A DNA stretch of 64,000 nucleotides, taken from contig OZ250175.1 in NCBI GenBank assembly GCA_965238155.1, positions 1,922,001-1,986,000 of the forward strand, in the 5' to 3' direction. Position 1 is the first letter of the stretch. Every line of letters begins with the position of its first letter. The translations under genes and the position numbers were made by a program. Of the stretch, positions 28,452 to 37,106 are shown one piece after another. The notes below the pieces were generated by a model. The model was given only the letters and a program-made list of their open reading frames with translations, did no database searches and was not told where the DNA came from. This stretch comes from BJGV01 sp964196335. GTDB lineage: Bacteria > Pseudomonadota > Gammaproteobacteria > Burkholderiales > Nitrosomonadaceae.

Positions 28452-29091
28452 GGACCTTTTTTCTGTATAGTCATTGTATTCAAATACTGAGTTTTATTAA
28501 GTATTACTGGTATCAGTGAAATCTGAAATCAGACTTCACTGATACGTATATATTTTTTCAAATGTTTTAATGATGCTGACACCAAGAGTAGAACCCGTGA
28601 CTTTCTGATTACATATCAGCTCTGATCAATATACTACAATACGTGACAACAGACTAAATAATAGTCAACTAGTTAATCTTCTTCGCCTATCTTCTCGCAC
28701 CACTCTATTTACATAGCTTTGTTTGCCCCTGCACGTTCCACACTAGCTACCATATGACAGGGTTATATGAACAGAGTTCCCTTTTTAGCATAAGGAAAAT
28801 ATTCATTTGATGAATCCAATTACTGAAACCTAACAAGTTAATTATATTTAAGAATTATCATATTGAATTTTTTTCTTTTATTACACTCTATAAATCTGAA
28901 TTACAATCAATGAAAAACAAACTATCACCTTGATTAGCCGATACACTTACAATTATGTGTTAATCGAACGTATCGGCTTTCTTTTGGACCCATAAAACAG
29001 AGTAATCTATTAAAATGAATATTTACTGTCCGCTTTTCGGTACAAAACAGATATTCAAAAGATCACTACTTATAATCATTGATACAAAAAA
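28452..29091. other. Intergenic region with an orphan hairpin
   Basis: No gene was found in these 640 bases. They hold a long hairpin with terminator-like features at 28936-28978 and a degraded copy of the dispersed palindrome at 29024-29057. Confidence 0.5.
28936..28986 (+). terminator. Orphan terminator-like hairpin
   Basis: AGCCGATAC and GTATCGGCT form a 9-bp stem around a 25-base loop that contains its own ACAC/GTGT pairing. TTTCTTTT follows on the plus strand. No plus-strand gene precedes it, so a small RNA upstream is possible. Confidence 0.4.
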
Positions 29092-29601
29092 ATGAAAGTC
29101 AGTGCAAATATCAATAAAACAGATTTGATCTGTTCTAATTATTCTTTATGGTCAAAACTCAAATCTACCTATATAACGGTACTCCTTCTTTCTGTTGTTG
29201 TATCTCTATACATCTTATGGAAAGATGGTCTCCCGGACGGAATTGAAGGTTTGTTTACAGTTATTATTTCGGCTTTATTAAGTGGTACAGGAGGATTTCT
29301 GACATACACTTTAATTTGTATAATCAGTATATTATTTACTTCAGAAGCAAGAAATGGAATTCTTGGACAACGTCAATATGCGATTTCCCCGGAAGGGCTG
29401 TATGTAAAAACGACCGCGAGTGAAGGAATTCTGAAGTGGGAGGGAATCACATACGTAAGAAAAACTAATTCGTATATATACTTACAAGTTACCTATTATC
29501 TGTTTTATATAATCCCCAAACGCTCTTTTGATACACCTGATGATTTTCAAAGATTTTTTAACGCATCTTTACAATATTATAGAGAAGCACACAATTACTA
29601 A
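29092..29601 (+). CDS. YcxB-like membrane protein
   Basis: A 169-residue protein with two membrane helices (~27-45 and ~55-85) and a C-terminal domain of the YcxB type: GQRQYAISPEGLYVKTTASE, LKWEGITYVRKTNSYIYLQV and IIPKRSFDT. The family is widespread in Firmicutes and proteobacteria, and has no assigned function. The next gene, a lipoprotein, is on the same strand 91 bases downstream. Confidence 0.75.
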   Translation: MKVSANINKTDLICSNYSLWSKLKSTYITVLLLSVVVSLYILWKDGLPDGIEGLFTVIISALLSGTGGFLTYTLICIISILFTSEARNGILGQRQYAISPEGLYVKTTASEGILKWEGITYVRKTNSYIYLQVTYYLFYIIPKRSFDTPDDFQRFFNASLQYYREAHNY

Positions 29602-29692
29602 TCATCTGTTTTGTCACAAATCAGGTATTCTCAAAATTAACTCCAAATATCCGTTTAGATACAAACTATATACTGTCAAAGAGGATTACCGT

Positions 29693-30073
29693 ATGAAGAT
29701 ATTGAATGTAATACTGGTTACAATAATGATTCTATCAGGTTGTACAAGCCTCGGAGATATGAAGAAGCATACTAATTATTCTTATTCAGGAGAAATTCAG
29801 GGTGATCATTTTGTTTTGGCAAGATGTGTGATTGATACTATGGAAGCAGATAAAAAATGGCAAATTAATAGCCTGAAATATAAAATCAGTGCTGATCCGA
29901 ATAAAAAGAAATCTCAGGTTACTGCCAGCGGAGTTAATCTTTTTGGTCCATTCAATGCATTTACTCTGGAGTTCAACAAAGTTACCCCGCTAATTTCAAG
30001 AATAAAACTGACAGGCGTTAGATTTGAAAGCGAAGAAGCTCTAAAAAGTCTGAAAAAATGTGCTGAAAGATAA
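29693..30073 (+). CDS. Hypothetical lipoprotein
   Basis: The start at 29693 gives a proper lipoprotein signal (MKILNVILVTIMILSGCTSL) with a GAGG site upstream; the longer frame from 29528 overlaps the previous gene and has no such support. The 126-residue protein contains HFVLARCVIDTMEADKKWQI and ends with a second Cys (SLKKCAER). Unknown family. Confidence 0.65.
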   Translation: MKILNVILVTIMILSGCTSLGDMKKHTNYSYSGEIQGDHFVLARCVIDTMEADKKWQINSLKYKISADPNKKKSQVTASGVNLFGPFNAFTLEFNKVTPLISRIKLTGVRFESEEALKSLKKCAER

Positions 30074-30090
30074 TTCCGGAAAGAACAAAT

Positions 30091-30237
30091 TTATTTCTTA
30101 ATAACTTGTTCCTGAGTAACAGACTCTTCATAAGCCAAGAGTGCCGCTTCCGCCAGAATTCCAATAATTGCAATCACAACCATTGTCAAAAGCAGGCTAA
30201 GACCACATTGAGCTTTCCTTGCTTTTATATACTTCAT
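30091..30237 (-). CDS. 48-aa type IV pilin N-terminus-like peptide
   Basis: From ATG 30237 to TAA 30091 the frame encodes a short basic leader, then CG followed by LSLLLTMVVIAIIGILAEAA and LLAYEESVTQEQV. This aligns residue for residue with the conserved start of type IV pilins and pseudopilins (GFTLIELMIVVAIIGILAAI, ALPAYQDY). The Gly of the prepilin cleavage site is kept, but Phe+1 is Leu and the key Glu+5 is Leu. There is no globular domain, so it is a pilin remnant or a single-helix mini-protein. I found no published family for it. It overlaps no other gene and lies 34 bases downstream of the end of the broken phosphatase gene, on the same strand. Confidence 0.55.
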   Translation of the reverse strand: MKYIKARKAQCGLSLLLTMVVIAIIGILAEAALLAYEESVTQEQVIKK

Positions 30238-30270
30238 AACCATCTGATCCTTATCATTTAAATATTTTTA

Positions 30271-30742
30271 TTAGCCTCTTGTAAGCAACCATTCTTCAAA
30301 AGTGTGATTACATAAAACAGCCGGTGATCTCTTGGTTCTTAACAGGGAAATAGCATCCACAGCCTTCATGCCTTCTTCAATTAATGCGAGAGCTAAGATT
30401 AGTCCGGATCTGTTCAAACCCCGCCTGACAGTGTACTAAAGTTACCCCTTGATGCTTATATACATTTACGCATCTGGCTAAAGTATACAGCTGCTCTTCA
30501 TCAGGGATAGTTAATACATCTCGTAGTCGCGCCTCTGTCCTTACCTGAAAATCATCTAGTGTGTAGGACTCCCAGAGGTATAAGCTCACTATATATTTAA
30601 ATTCTTCCGGAGCTGATCTGACTGGGCACCCACCCATCCACAGATTACCTTCGGTATGAGAAAACAGTGGAACATCAAATGGTACGTCTCCGTGTAAAGA
30701 AATTCCCTCGATATGGTGTGATGTCAGATCTGCCTGCCTCAT
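30271..30742 (-). pseudogene. Dual-specificity protein phosphatase, frameshifted at the active site
   Basis: The first frame (30377-30742) reads to VTLVHCQAG and then goes out of register. One frame over, LNRSGLILALALIEEGMKAV continues to NHTFEEWLLTRG and a stop at 30271. Removing one G from the G4 run at 30420-30423 restores HCQAGLNRS, the HCxxGxxRS phosphatase loop. The intact protein would be ~156 residues, normal for small DSP/tyrosine phosphatases. It is therefore either inactivated exactly at its catalytic loop or miscalled in a homopolymer. Confidence 0.85.
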
Positions 30743-30763
30743 AGCTTTCCTCTTTCAATATAT

Positions 30764-31750
30764 CTATACATATTTTTTTATTGCCCAGGATAAGCTATCA
30801 ATCAAAGATTTATCAGCTTTATCAAATAAAAAATCCCAGCTATCACTCACAGTATTATTTCCTTCCACGTTAACTTTAATTACAATACAGCCCTGAATAT
30901 ACCCATAGAGATATTCATAATGATAAGGTAGTTTTTTTAATATTATTTGAAAATAATTATACCCATCATTATAAAAATCTTTCTTCCTGAGATCTATTTC
31001 TGCTTCTTTAATAATTTTCAGGGCTTCTTGCTTATCATTTTTCTGGAATGCATTCCAGAAATCATTAACCCTTGCAATATTGTATTTTGGTGATTCTACT
31101 GTATCAAAGTATGCAGCAGTTTGTTCATCGTACATATTCTCCTCGGCATACAATAATCCTGTTGTTAACGCTGAAAACAAACCAGATAAGCCGAACAATA
31201 CGGATTGCAGTATTATGAACAGTAAATAACCATCATTACTGTTACTAATACTATTAAACTGCGAAGTGTTACTAAATGATGAAACGGCTATCGTTTGTAA
31301 ATAAGCAATGACAACTATCGTGGGCAAGATTGTAGCTGCTGCTACAATTTTTGTATTTCGACATTGAGAAAAATGCCCCAGAAATTTAGATCCAAAATAC
31401 GAGGAGAAAATATGTGCAGCAAGGATAGTACCAATAAGATAAAAAGTTGTTCCTACTGCAGAAGCATAATCAATACCCTGAAACATACCCTTACTCTCTA
31501 CATATTTCTGGATATATCCAATATAGAAATTTAATACTGGTACAAACAATACTCCAATTAGTAACATCCCAGCTATATAAAGCAAAAGTCGGTTCGTATT
31601 AAATTTACCAGAAGGGGTATATGGACTGACTTTCAAAGGTATTATGGTTTTCAGCTCCTCAATTAGTTCTTTTGCCCGGTGTCGCTTTATCTTACCTCTG
31701 GTCAGCATCTCACTTATAACTAGTTCATAGCCGCGATTAGGTTCAGCCAT
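30764..31750 (-). CDS. Hypothetical multi-pass membrane protein
   Basis: The start at 31750 (MAEPNRGYELV) is preferred because AAGGAG lies 6 bases upstream; the frame itself begins at 31813. The 328-residue protein has an N-terminal soluble segment, about four or five membrane helices (~residues 50-75, 95-120, 135-155, 175-200), and a soluble C-terminal ~120 residues with aromatic-rich FYNDGYNYFQIILKKLPYHY. The family is unknown. A ~140-bp repeated element lies 160 bases upstream. Confidence 0.65.
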   Translation of the reverse strand: MAEPNRGYELVISEMLTRGKIKRHRAKELIEELKTIIPLKVSPYTPSGKFNTNRLLLYIAGMLLIGVLFVPVLNFYIGYIQKYVESKGMFQGIDYASAVGTTFYLIGTILAAHIFSSYFGSKFLGHFSQCRNTKIVAAATILPTIVVIAYLQTIAVSSFSNTSQFNSISNSNDGYLLFIILQSVLFGLSGLFSALTTGLLYAEENMYDEQTAAYFDTVESPKYNIARVNDFWNAFQKNDKQEALKIIKEAEIDLRKKDFYNDGYNYFQIILKKLPYHYEYLYGYIQGCIVIKVNVEGNNTVSDSWDFLFDKADKSLIDSLSWAIKKYV

Positions 31751-31911
31751 GTCGCACTCCTTCAAATAACCCAGATATCTGTCAGATAGTTTACATTGTT
31801 TCAGAGGAAACATGTCCGATCAGATATTACGTGCCCTGGGCGAACTACCAGTACCTGACTGAGCTTCAGTAATATTATTCGAGAATAAATAATTTATGCA
31901 GGGGGTTCTGA

Positions 31912-32058
31912 GATGCGACAATTTGTCACTTTCGGAAAAATCACTGACAAAGTAGTATTCTAACCGGCAGAACATCTCCCACGTGAAGCTACGTATGATT
32001 GAGTTACTTGCCTCCTCTCAATCCCTCCGTTAGGAACTCAATCTCCGTTAGCGACACA
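31912..32058. repeat. ~140-bp structured element, copy A
   Basis: Shares three blocks in the same order with 35172-35310: GACAATTTGTCACTTTCGGA, CTACGTATGATTGAGTTACTT and CTCAATCTCCGTTAGCGACA. The second and third blocks pair as GATTGAGTT with AACTCAATC (9 bp). It lies upstream of a minus-strand gene, as does copy B. Confidence 0.65.
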
Positions 32059-32133
32059 TAAGTCTGTTGGTTTTATCATTTACCGGTTTTTTCTTCTCTT
32101 CTTATATTTCCCTAAATAACAGATCATATATGC

Positions 32134-32158
32134 CAGTTTCCGGCATAAAACACCCATC
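32134..32158 (+). repeat. Degraded copy of the dispersed palindrome
   Basis: Only the CCGGCATAAAACA half resembles the family loop and second arm; heavily mutated. Confidence 0.3.
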
Positions 32159-32194
32159 TAAATAATAAAATCTTATCCGGATCCTATGAACTGA

Positions 32195-32500
32195 TCATGC
32201 TTGCTTTTCAATACATTTCTCAAACTGAATATTAATGGCTGATAAGTCCGTATCAATCTGCCGCATTGTCGGTGATATTAATTTCATTCTTACTTTAACC
32301 GGATCTGACATGTATCTCAAATAACCTCTGTACTCTTCGATTAACTTCTTACGCTCATCTATTTCCTTCTCAATAGCTCTGGTTTTATTTTTTAGCCGAA
32401 GAATTGTAAGTTCATCTTCTTTAAATGAATGGCGCATTGTCTCTATATATTTGGTTTCTTGAGCAATGATATACATCAATAATTTGGTAAAGTCTTTCAT
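32195..32500 (-). CDS. Small coiled-coil protein, paralog 1
   Basis: A 101-residue, largely helical protein: KDFTKLLMYIIAQETKYIE, then ELTILRLKNKTRAIEKEIDE and RKKLIEEYRGYLR. About half its residues match the protein at 60930-61259 over the first ~60 positions. An AAGGTG site precedes the ATG. It has no signal peptide or known domain; the heptad pattern suggests a coiled-coil dimer. Unknown function. Confidence 0.65.
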   Translation of the reverse strand: MKDFTKLLMYIIAQETKYIETMRHSFKEDELTILRLKNKTRAIEKEIDERKKLIEEYRGYLRYMSDPVKVRMKLISPTMRQIDTDLSAINIQFEKCIEKQA

Positions 32501-32992
32501 GGCACCTTAATTAATTTAACTTGTTTATTTATTATGGTTTGCTTTAGATAGTTGGGAGCTTCTTTGCTAGTTATTTTATTTATTCTCATAAATTCTCTTT
32601 TCCCGGGATAACAATTGTATATTTCCTTTTGTATAAATAATTATTGATTACTATCCACTGTATTCAATGTAGATATTCATTATCCTCCGGTAAAACGAAA
32701 TCAGGATATAAGTATCCCCTGCCGTTGATATGGTAAAACCTGACATAAAAATTGCATGTTAATTAGTACCCAAATTCAATTAGGCCTTTCTCAGATTATT
32801 TTGGTTGATATCCGGATACTGCTTCCTTATATAGATATTCCTAACTACAAGGTGTTCATCTGTTTAAGGACGCCCACCAGCAAATAGCAAGCATTTAAAA
32901 TCATTCTCTAACCTTAATATTTCTTCTGGTAATCCGTTATAAGGTTATAAACAAAGTTTGCAGCTATACAGAATCTGCTATGAGCACAACAT
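32501..32992. other. AT-rich intergenic region
   Basis: 492 bases with no gene, palindrome copy or clear hairpin that I could support; it contains the promoters of the divergent genes on either side. Confidence 0.5.
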
Positions 32993-33307
32993 ATGACTAA
33001 TATTGAAAAAGCATCTAATCTTGAATTGTTGATAGAGCTAATGTATGACGGAAAAAGCCGAATGGTTGAGTCTCTCGTAGACGAAGATCCGGTCGATACC
33101 AAATTTATATATCAATTGCTTGCATCAAGAACCGGGAAATCATTTGGCAATAAATTTGAATGCTGGTATGAGTGGTTTATCGATGGATCTACCAACGAGA
33201 CAGCCTCGGAAAAACATACATTAAAATGGCTGCATGATTTCAAATATAAGTTCGAAAAACTCATGCAGGGAGCTAACAATGAGGGTCAGCATCAGAATGC
33301 CCCCTGA
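32993..33307 (+). CDS. Hypothetical soluble protein
   Basis: A 104-residue, mostly helical and mildly acidic protein (NIEKASNLELLIELMYDGKS at the start, KHTLKWLHDFKYKFEKLMQG near the end). No signal peptide, membrane segment or recognised family. A degraded palindrome follows its stop. Confidence 0.5.
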   Translation: MTNIEKASNLELLIELMYDGKSRMVESLVDEDPVDTKFIYQLLASRTGKSFGNKFECWYEWFIDGSTNETASEKHTLKWLHDFKYKFEKLMQGANNEGQHQNAP

Positions 33308-33311
33308 AGAC

Positions 33312-33338
33312 CACCTTCCGGCACAAAGCAGGCATTAG
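33312..33338 (+). repeat. Degraded copy of the dispersed palindrome
   Basis: CCGGCACAAAGCAGGCATT keeps the loop and second arm; the first arm is mostly lost. Confidence 0.4.
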
Positions 33339-33500
33339 TTTTTTCAATATTTTATCCGCATACTATAAACTTTTTATGCTACATGCTGTATTATGTAGCA
33401 GGCTTATAAAATTAATGAAGATATTTGCCAGGATAATAATTTCTCCACATTATTCTCGTATAGTTTTTTTTGGTTTTGTAGTTTTTCTTAATAGGAAAAC

Positions 33501-33980
33501 ATGATGTTTAGATTTTTATCAATGGTAATGGCGGTTATTCTTTTATCTGCATTCTCAGTAACTAAACATATTAAGGGAATAACACAAAATGAAGATGAGG
33601 TACTCATTGGGACTGCCAAAGGCTATCTGTGGGGAAGCGGTCAATTTAAGATTACTTCAAATTCCGGTTTCATCTGTGATGGAATATATGAGTTTACAGA
33701 AGGTGCATCAAAGCCTGCGATAGGCGGACTTAAATGTGATCATGGGCCGCAAGGCGACATAGTAATATCAGCATTGAATAATACGGGTTCTGCTGGATAT
33801 GGAATCGCACAATTAAATAACCAAAAATATGCGCAATTTGTATATGGGGACGCTCCTAACTACAAAAACATGAGCTGGAATACTGCAAAGGAACGATACT
33901 CAAGTATGTCACAGCAAATGCAAGGGCATATAAACTACTGTGAAAAATACCCGGAAACTCTGAAATGTAAAAATAGATGA
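33501..33980 (+). CDS. Hypothetical exported protein
   Basis: A 159-residue protein with a probable signal peptide (MMFRFLSMVMAVILLSAFS). The mature part is Gly-rich with GTAKGYLWGSGQFKITSNSG, CDGIYEF, GLKCDHG and a C-terminal CEKYPETLKC, so four Cys could form two disulfides. An AGGAAAAC site precedes two tandem ATGs. It belongs to no family I can name; it is likely periplasmic. Confidence 0.6.
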   Translation: MMFRFLSMVMAVILLSAFSVTKHIKGITQNEDEVLIGTAKGYLWGSGQFKITSNSGFICDGIYEFTEGASKPAIGGLKCDHGPQGDIVISALNNTGSAGYGIAQLNNQKYAQFVYGDAPNYKNMSWNTAKERYSSMSQQMQGHINYCEKYPETLKCKNR

Positions 33981-33994
33981 TGGTATTTATCAGA

Positions 33995-35056
33995 CTACCC
34001 ATCTAAAATTACCCGTGCAAGAGATCGCTGCAAGAATCGGAATAAATCAAAAGAATGGCAAGCAGTTATTATCATTCTACGTGTTAAAAAACTCTCTGAT
34101 GTTATTAATCGGCGCGCCCTTTCACTAGCGGCTATTGTGTTGGCACCCACCAAGTGTCGAGAAACACTGTATCTATTCAGCCGGTTTGTTGTGATACATG
34201 ATGCCAGTTCTGCTGCATCAGAAATTCCGAGGTTCATACCACGACCACCAACAGGTGAATGACAGTGTGCAGCATCACCAGCGAGAAATACCCGACCCAT
34301 GCCATAGCAAGAAGCCTGTCGTATAGAGATGTTAAATTTCCCTTCTCTATGCTTACTTATGATGTTCATCGGTACAGGTAATGTAGCGAGAGCATCATAA
34401 GTATTTGATACTACACGAAATCTATCAGACTCCAAAGGGACGACTACAACTACACGACCACCATTTAACAAGAAAATTGTGAATACACCTTTATTTGGCC
34501 AGTTGTACACATCTACATCTGCAATCGACCAGTTTTCCGGAAGATCAAACCCCCGGTATTCAATGCCCAGACACTCCCGGGTTTTACTTTTTATTCCATC
34601 TGCTCCAATAACCATGTCATATTCATACTCACGGCCGTCATTTGTTCCGATAACTGCCCGGTCTTCATACTGAGCTAAGCATGTGAGTTTCTTCCCATAA
34701 GTCACTGAGCCACCGAACCTGATTAATACGTTCCGTAGTATATCTTCAGTTCGGTTCTGAGCCAGAGCAATTACATAGTCCCGGTCAGAATGTTCCCCTT
34801 TTAAAGAAAGAGATAATGCTCTACATGTTCCGCTAAACACCCGTACTTCCTGTATTTTTATTCCTTCTTCTAACAAGTTATTGGTAACTCCGGATGGGGT
34901 AAGTACACTAAGACTACTTGGCAGAATACCAACTGCACGGGAGAATTTTGAAGGCTCTTGTTTCTGATCAATAACTTCTACGTGGATTCCTCTTCGTGCC
35001 AGCTCAACTCCTGCGGTCAACCCGGTTGGTCCTGCTCCAACAATTAGAACTCGCAT
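33995..35056 (-). CDS. FAD-dependent aromatic-ring-type monooxygenase
   Basis: A ~353-residue flavoprotein of the p-hydroxybenzoate hydroxylase fold. The start at 35056 (MRVLIVGAGPTGLTAGVEL) has GGGGAGG just upstream and begins directly at the GxGxxG FAD-binding motif; the frame start at 35086 adds ten residues. Other signatures are GADGIKSKTRE (DG motif) and RVFLAGDAAHCHSPVGGRG (GD motif, binding FAD ribityl). It would hydroxylate an aromatic or polyketide-like substrate using NAD(P)H and O2. The C-terminus is shorter than in full-length phenol hydroxylases. It has no pathway neighbours, so the substrate is open. Confidence 0.85.
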   Translation of the reverse strand: MRVLIVGAGPTGLTAGVELARRGIHVEVIDQKQEPSKFSRAVGILPSSLSVLTPSGVTNNLLEEGIKIQEVRVFSGTCRALSLSLKGEHSDRDYVIALAQNRTEDILRNVLIRFGGSVTYGKKLTCLAQYEDRAVIGTNDGREYEYDMVIGADGIKSKTRECLGIEYRGFDLPENWSIADVDVYNWPNKGVFTIFLLNGGRVVVVVPLESDRFRVVSNTYDALATLPVPMNIISKHREGKFNISIRQASCYGMGRVFLAGDAAHCHSPVGGRGMNLGISDAAELASCITTNRLNRYSVSRHLVGANTIAASERARRLITSESFLTRRMIITACHSFDLFRFLQRSLARVILDG

Positions 35057-35171
35057 AGCCTCCCCTGCTTTGAATCTCACGGACAACTATACGGTAAAGT
35101 TAGAATGTTTGCTTTTAGAATAAATCAGACATTCAGAAAACTAATCTGGTCGTTGCTTAAGTGAAAATTTA

Positions 35172-35310
35172 TGATGTGTGACAATTTGTCACTTCCGAAT
35201 AATCCGGTGCCTCTGTATTATTAATTCCGCTACGGATGGTTGAGGTACTTTCTTCTTTCTATCCCACAGAGTGGCTCAATCTCCGATAGCACCACACAGA
35301 CCTTCTAAAT
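35172..35310. repeat. ~140-bp structured element, copy B
   Basis: Second copy of the element at 31912, about 115 bases upstream of the FAD monooxygenase start. It keeps the GACAATTTGTC palindrome and the GGTTGAG/CTCAATC pairing (7 bp with one G-U), while the loop sequences differ. Confidence 0.65.
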
Positions 35311-35344
35311 CCACCCGCATTCGGAATAATACTATTAAGCTAAG

Positions 35345-35374
35345 GGTCTTGGTCTTGGTCTTGGTCTTGGTCTT
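35345..35374. repeat. Hexanucleotide tandem repeat
   Basis: Five head-to-tail copies of GGTCTT. It lies 45 bases past the stop of the gene at 35419 and outside any frame. Confidence 0.9.
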
Positions 35375-35418
35375 TGCCTCAACCCAACATGAAAATAAGA
35401 TAGAGTTTCTATTGCTGT

Positions 35419-35652
35419 CTATTTTTTTGAGCGTTCAATAAGCATACAATCTTCATTCCATTCCGCATAATGAATTAGCCCGGCTTGCTCCGAGAAAACC
35501 ATAACACCTTTCTTCAGATGCTCCCACTGAGACTCAAGATATTCTGATGTGTATATTCCATCATCTATTGAACACATAACTGTGCCGGTTATTTCTCCAT
35601 CAAGATGAACTTTATCTCCAAGCAATACCTGCTTACCATTTTCATATTTCAT
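35419..35652 (-). CDS. Conserved small hypothetical protein
   Basis: A 77-residue soluble protein. The pattern YENGKQVLLGDKVHLDGE, then GTVMCSID and LKKGVMV ... GLIHYAEW is that of a small beta-rich family seen in many bacteria, sometimes beside secretion-effector genes, whose role is undefined. No effector is next to it here. No strong ribosome site precedes the ATG. Confidence 0.65.
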   Translation of the reverse strand: MKYENGKQVLLGDKVHLDGEITGTVMCSIDDGIYTSEYLESQWEHLKKGVMVFSEQAGLIHYAEWNEDCMLIERSKK

Positions 35653-35790
35653 TTTTTACTCTCAAAAGAATTTTATAGGTGTAAACAATAATCCCTTTCA
35701 AATATATTTTCAGTGAATAAATACACATTGTGAGAAAGTAACTTTCATGACAGGTAAGGTGAAGAATAATACTTCCTGTTGTCAATTCTT

Positions 35791-35810
35791 GATACAAAGC
35801 AGACATTCAG
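35791..35810 (+). repeat. Half copy of the dispersed palindrome
   Basis: GATACAAAGCAGACATTC keeps the loop end and second arm only. Confidence 0.4.
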
Positions 35811-35976
35811 AAAGTATATTTGTATATCAAGTTGAGGTGCAAGATATTCCGGTTATTTGCAGACGACTCGTTAGTCTGTAGTTATAATAGATATAAAGTA
35901 TTTCTTATTGATAGGCCATAAAAATATATTTCCTACTTCATTAGCGACCAGAGCATAAATACTCTTATCAATTCTT

Positions 35977-36987
35977 ATGTCATTTCTATTTGTATTGTGG
36001 CTAATAATCACAACAGCCTGGGCTACACTGGCCGTATACTTCGGTGATTCACGTAATGATAAAGTTCAGCTAATATTTTCTATTGCTGTGGCATTCTTTG
36101 GCTTAATTGCAATTATAGGCCTGCTATTTATCCCATCTGTGGGCAACTGGCTGTTATTGATTCATGGCGCTATATTTTTAGTAGTGTTGCTATGGTGGCT
36201 CAATATTAAACCTTCTAATAATGGCAACTGGCAGACTGATGTGATCAAGCTTTCTTATGCCAGTATTGAGAGAAATCTGGTGACTGTATACGATATACGT
36301 AATTTCAGTTATTGCAGTGAATTTGATTTTTATCCGGACTATTACAATAAAACTTTTGATTTAAATAAACTTGAAGGAGTTGATTTATTCGCAGTTTATT
36401 GGATGGGTTCAGCAATTGCGCATGTCATTATGAGCTTTGACTTTGGAGACCATAATTACCTGGCAATATCTATCGAAGCGCGTAAAAAGAAAGGGCTAAG
36501 CCATTCAAATATTAAGGGATTCTTTAGACAATATGAGCTGATATATATTGTAGCTGATGAACGTGATGTAATTGGTTTGCGAACTAATTACCGGAATAAC
36601 CCGCCTGAACATGTTTATCGTTATCGGATAAAGGCACCAAAAGAAAATATCAAGCGTCTGTTTCTAAGTTATATTGACAGTATTAATTCATTATATAAGA
36701 AACCTGTTTTTTACAATTCGTTACTATCAAACTGTACTACCTTGATTTGGTTACAAAATAAAATAGTGAATCCCGGACATATACCATACTCCTGGAAAAT
36801 TTTATTGAGTGGCTATGTCCCTGAGCATCTTTATGAAACTGGCTGGCTTGATCAGCAATTACCGTTTGCTGAACTTAAAAACCGTGCTTATGTAAATCGG
36901 CTAATAAAAGGACACGAAATCTCATCATTATTTTCCAGTATTATTCGTGCTCAAACAGGCGAAAACGATTCTGCCATAACGCACTGA
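35977..36987 (+). CDS. DUF4105 (Lnb-like periplasmic domain) membrane protein
   Basis: A 336-residue protein with three N-terminal helices (~1-22, 28-50, 52-72) and a periplasmic DUF4105 domain. Visible signatures are YDIRNFSYCSEFDFYPDYYN, SFDFGDHNYLAISIEARKKK, the FYNSLLSNCTTLIW segment with the conserved Asn-Cys, and the C-terminal GYVPEHLYETG. NlpC/P60-like and Lnb relatives suggest a Cys-His hydrolase active on lipoproteins or lipids, though the activity of this family is not firmly known. Monocistronic. Confidence 0.82.
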   Translation: MSFLFVLWLIITTAWATLAVYFGDSRNDKVQLIFSIAVAFFGLIAIIGLLFIPSVGNWLLLIHGAIFLVVLLWWLNIKPSNNGNWQTDVIKLSYASIERNLVTVYDIRNFSYCSEFDFYPDYYNKTFDLNKLEGVDLFAVYWMGSAIAHVIMSFDFGDHNYLAISIEARKKKGLSHSNIKGFFRQYELIYIVADERDVIGLRTNYRNNPPEHVYRYRIKAPKENIKRLFLSYIDSINSLYKKPVFYNSLLSNCTTLIWLQNKIVNPGHIPYSWKILLSGYVPEHLYETGWLDQQLPFAELKNRAYVNRLIKGHEISSLFSSIIRAQTGENDSAITH

Positions 36988-37106
36988 AATACGTTACTAC
37001 CAAATTGAACCGGGCTTCCGGCAAAAACTGAAGTATCTCTACAAGAGAAAAAGAGGTGGCCCATGATATAGGAAAGATGCCACCATGAACGGGTTATCTA
37101 AATCTT

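Noticed and set aside
35345..35374. GGTCTT repeat as a phase-variation switch
   Set aside because: The unit is a multiple of three and it lies downstream of a stop codon, outside any gene, so no on/off switching of a frame is expected.
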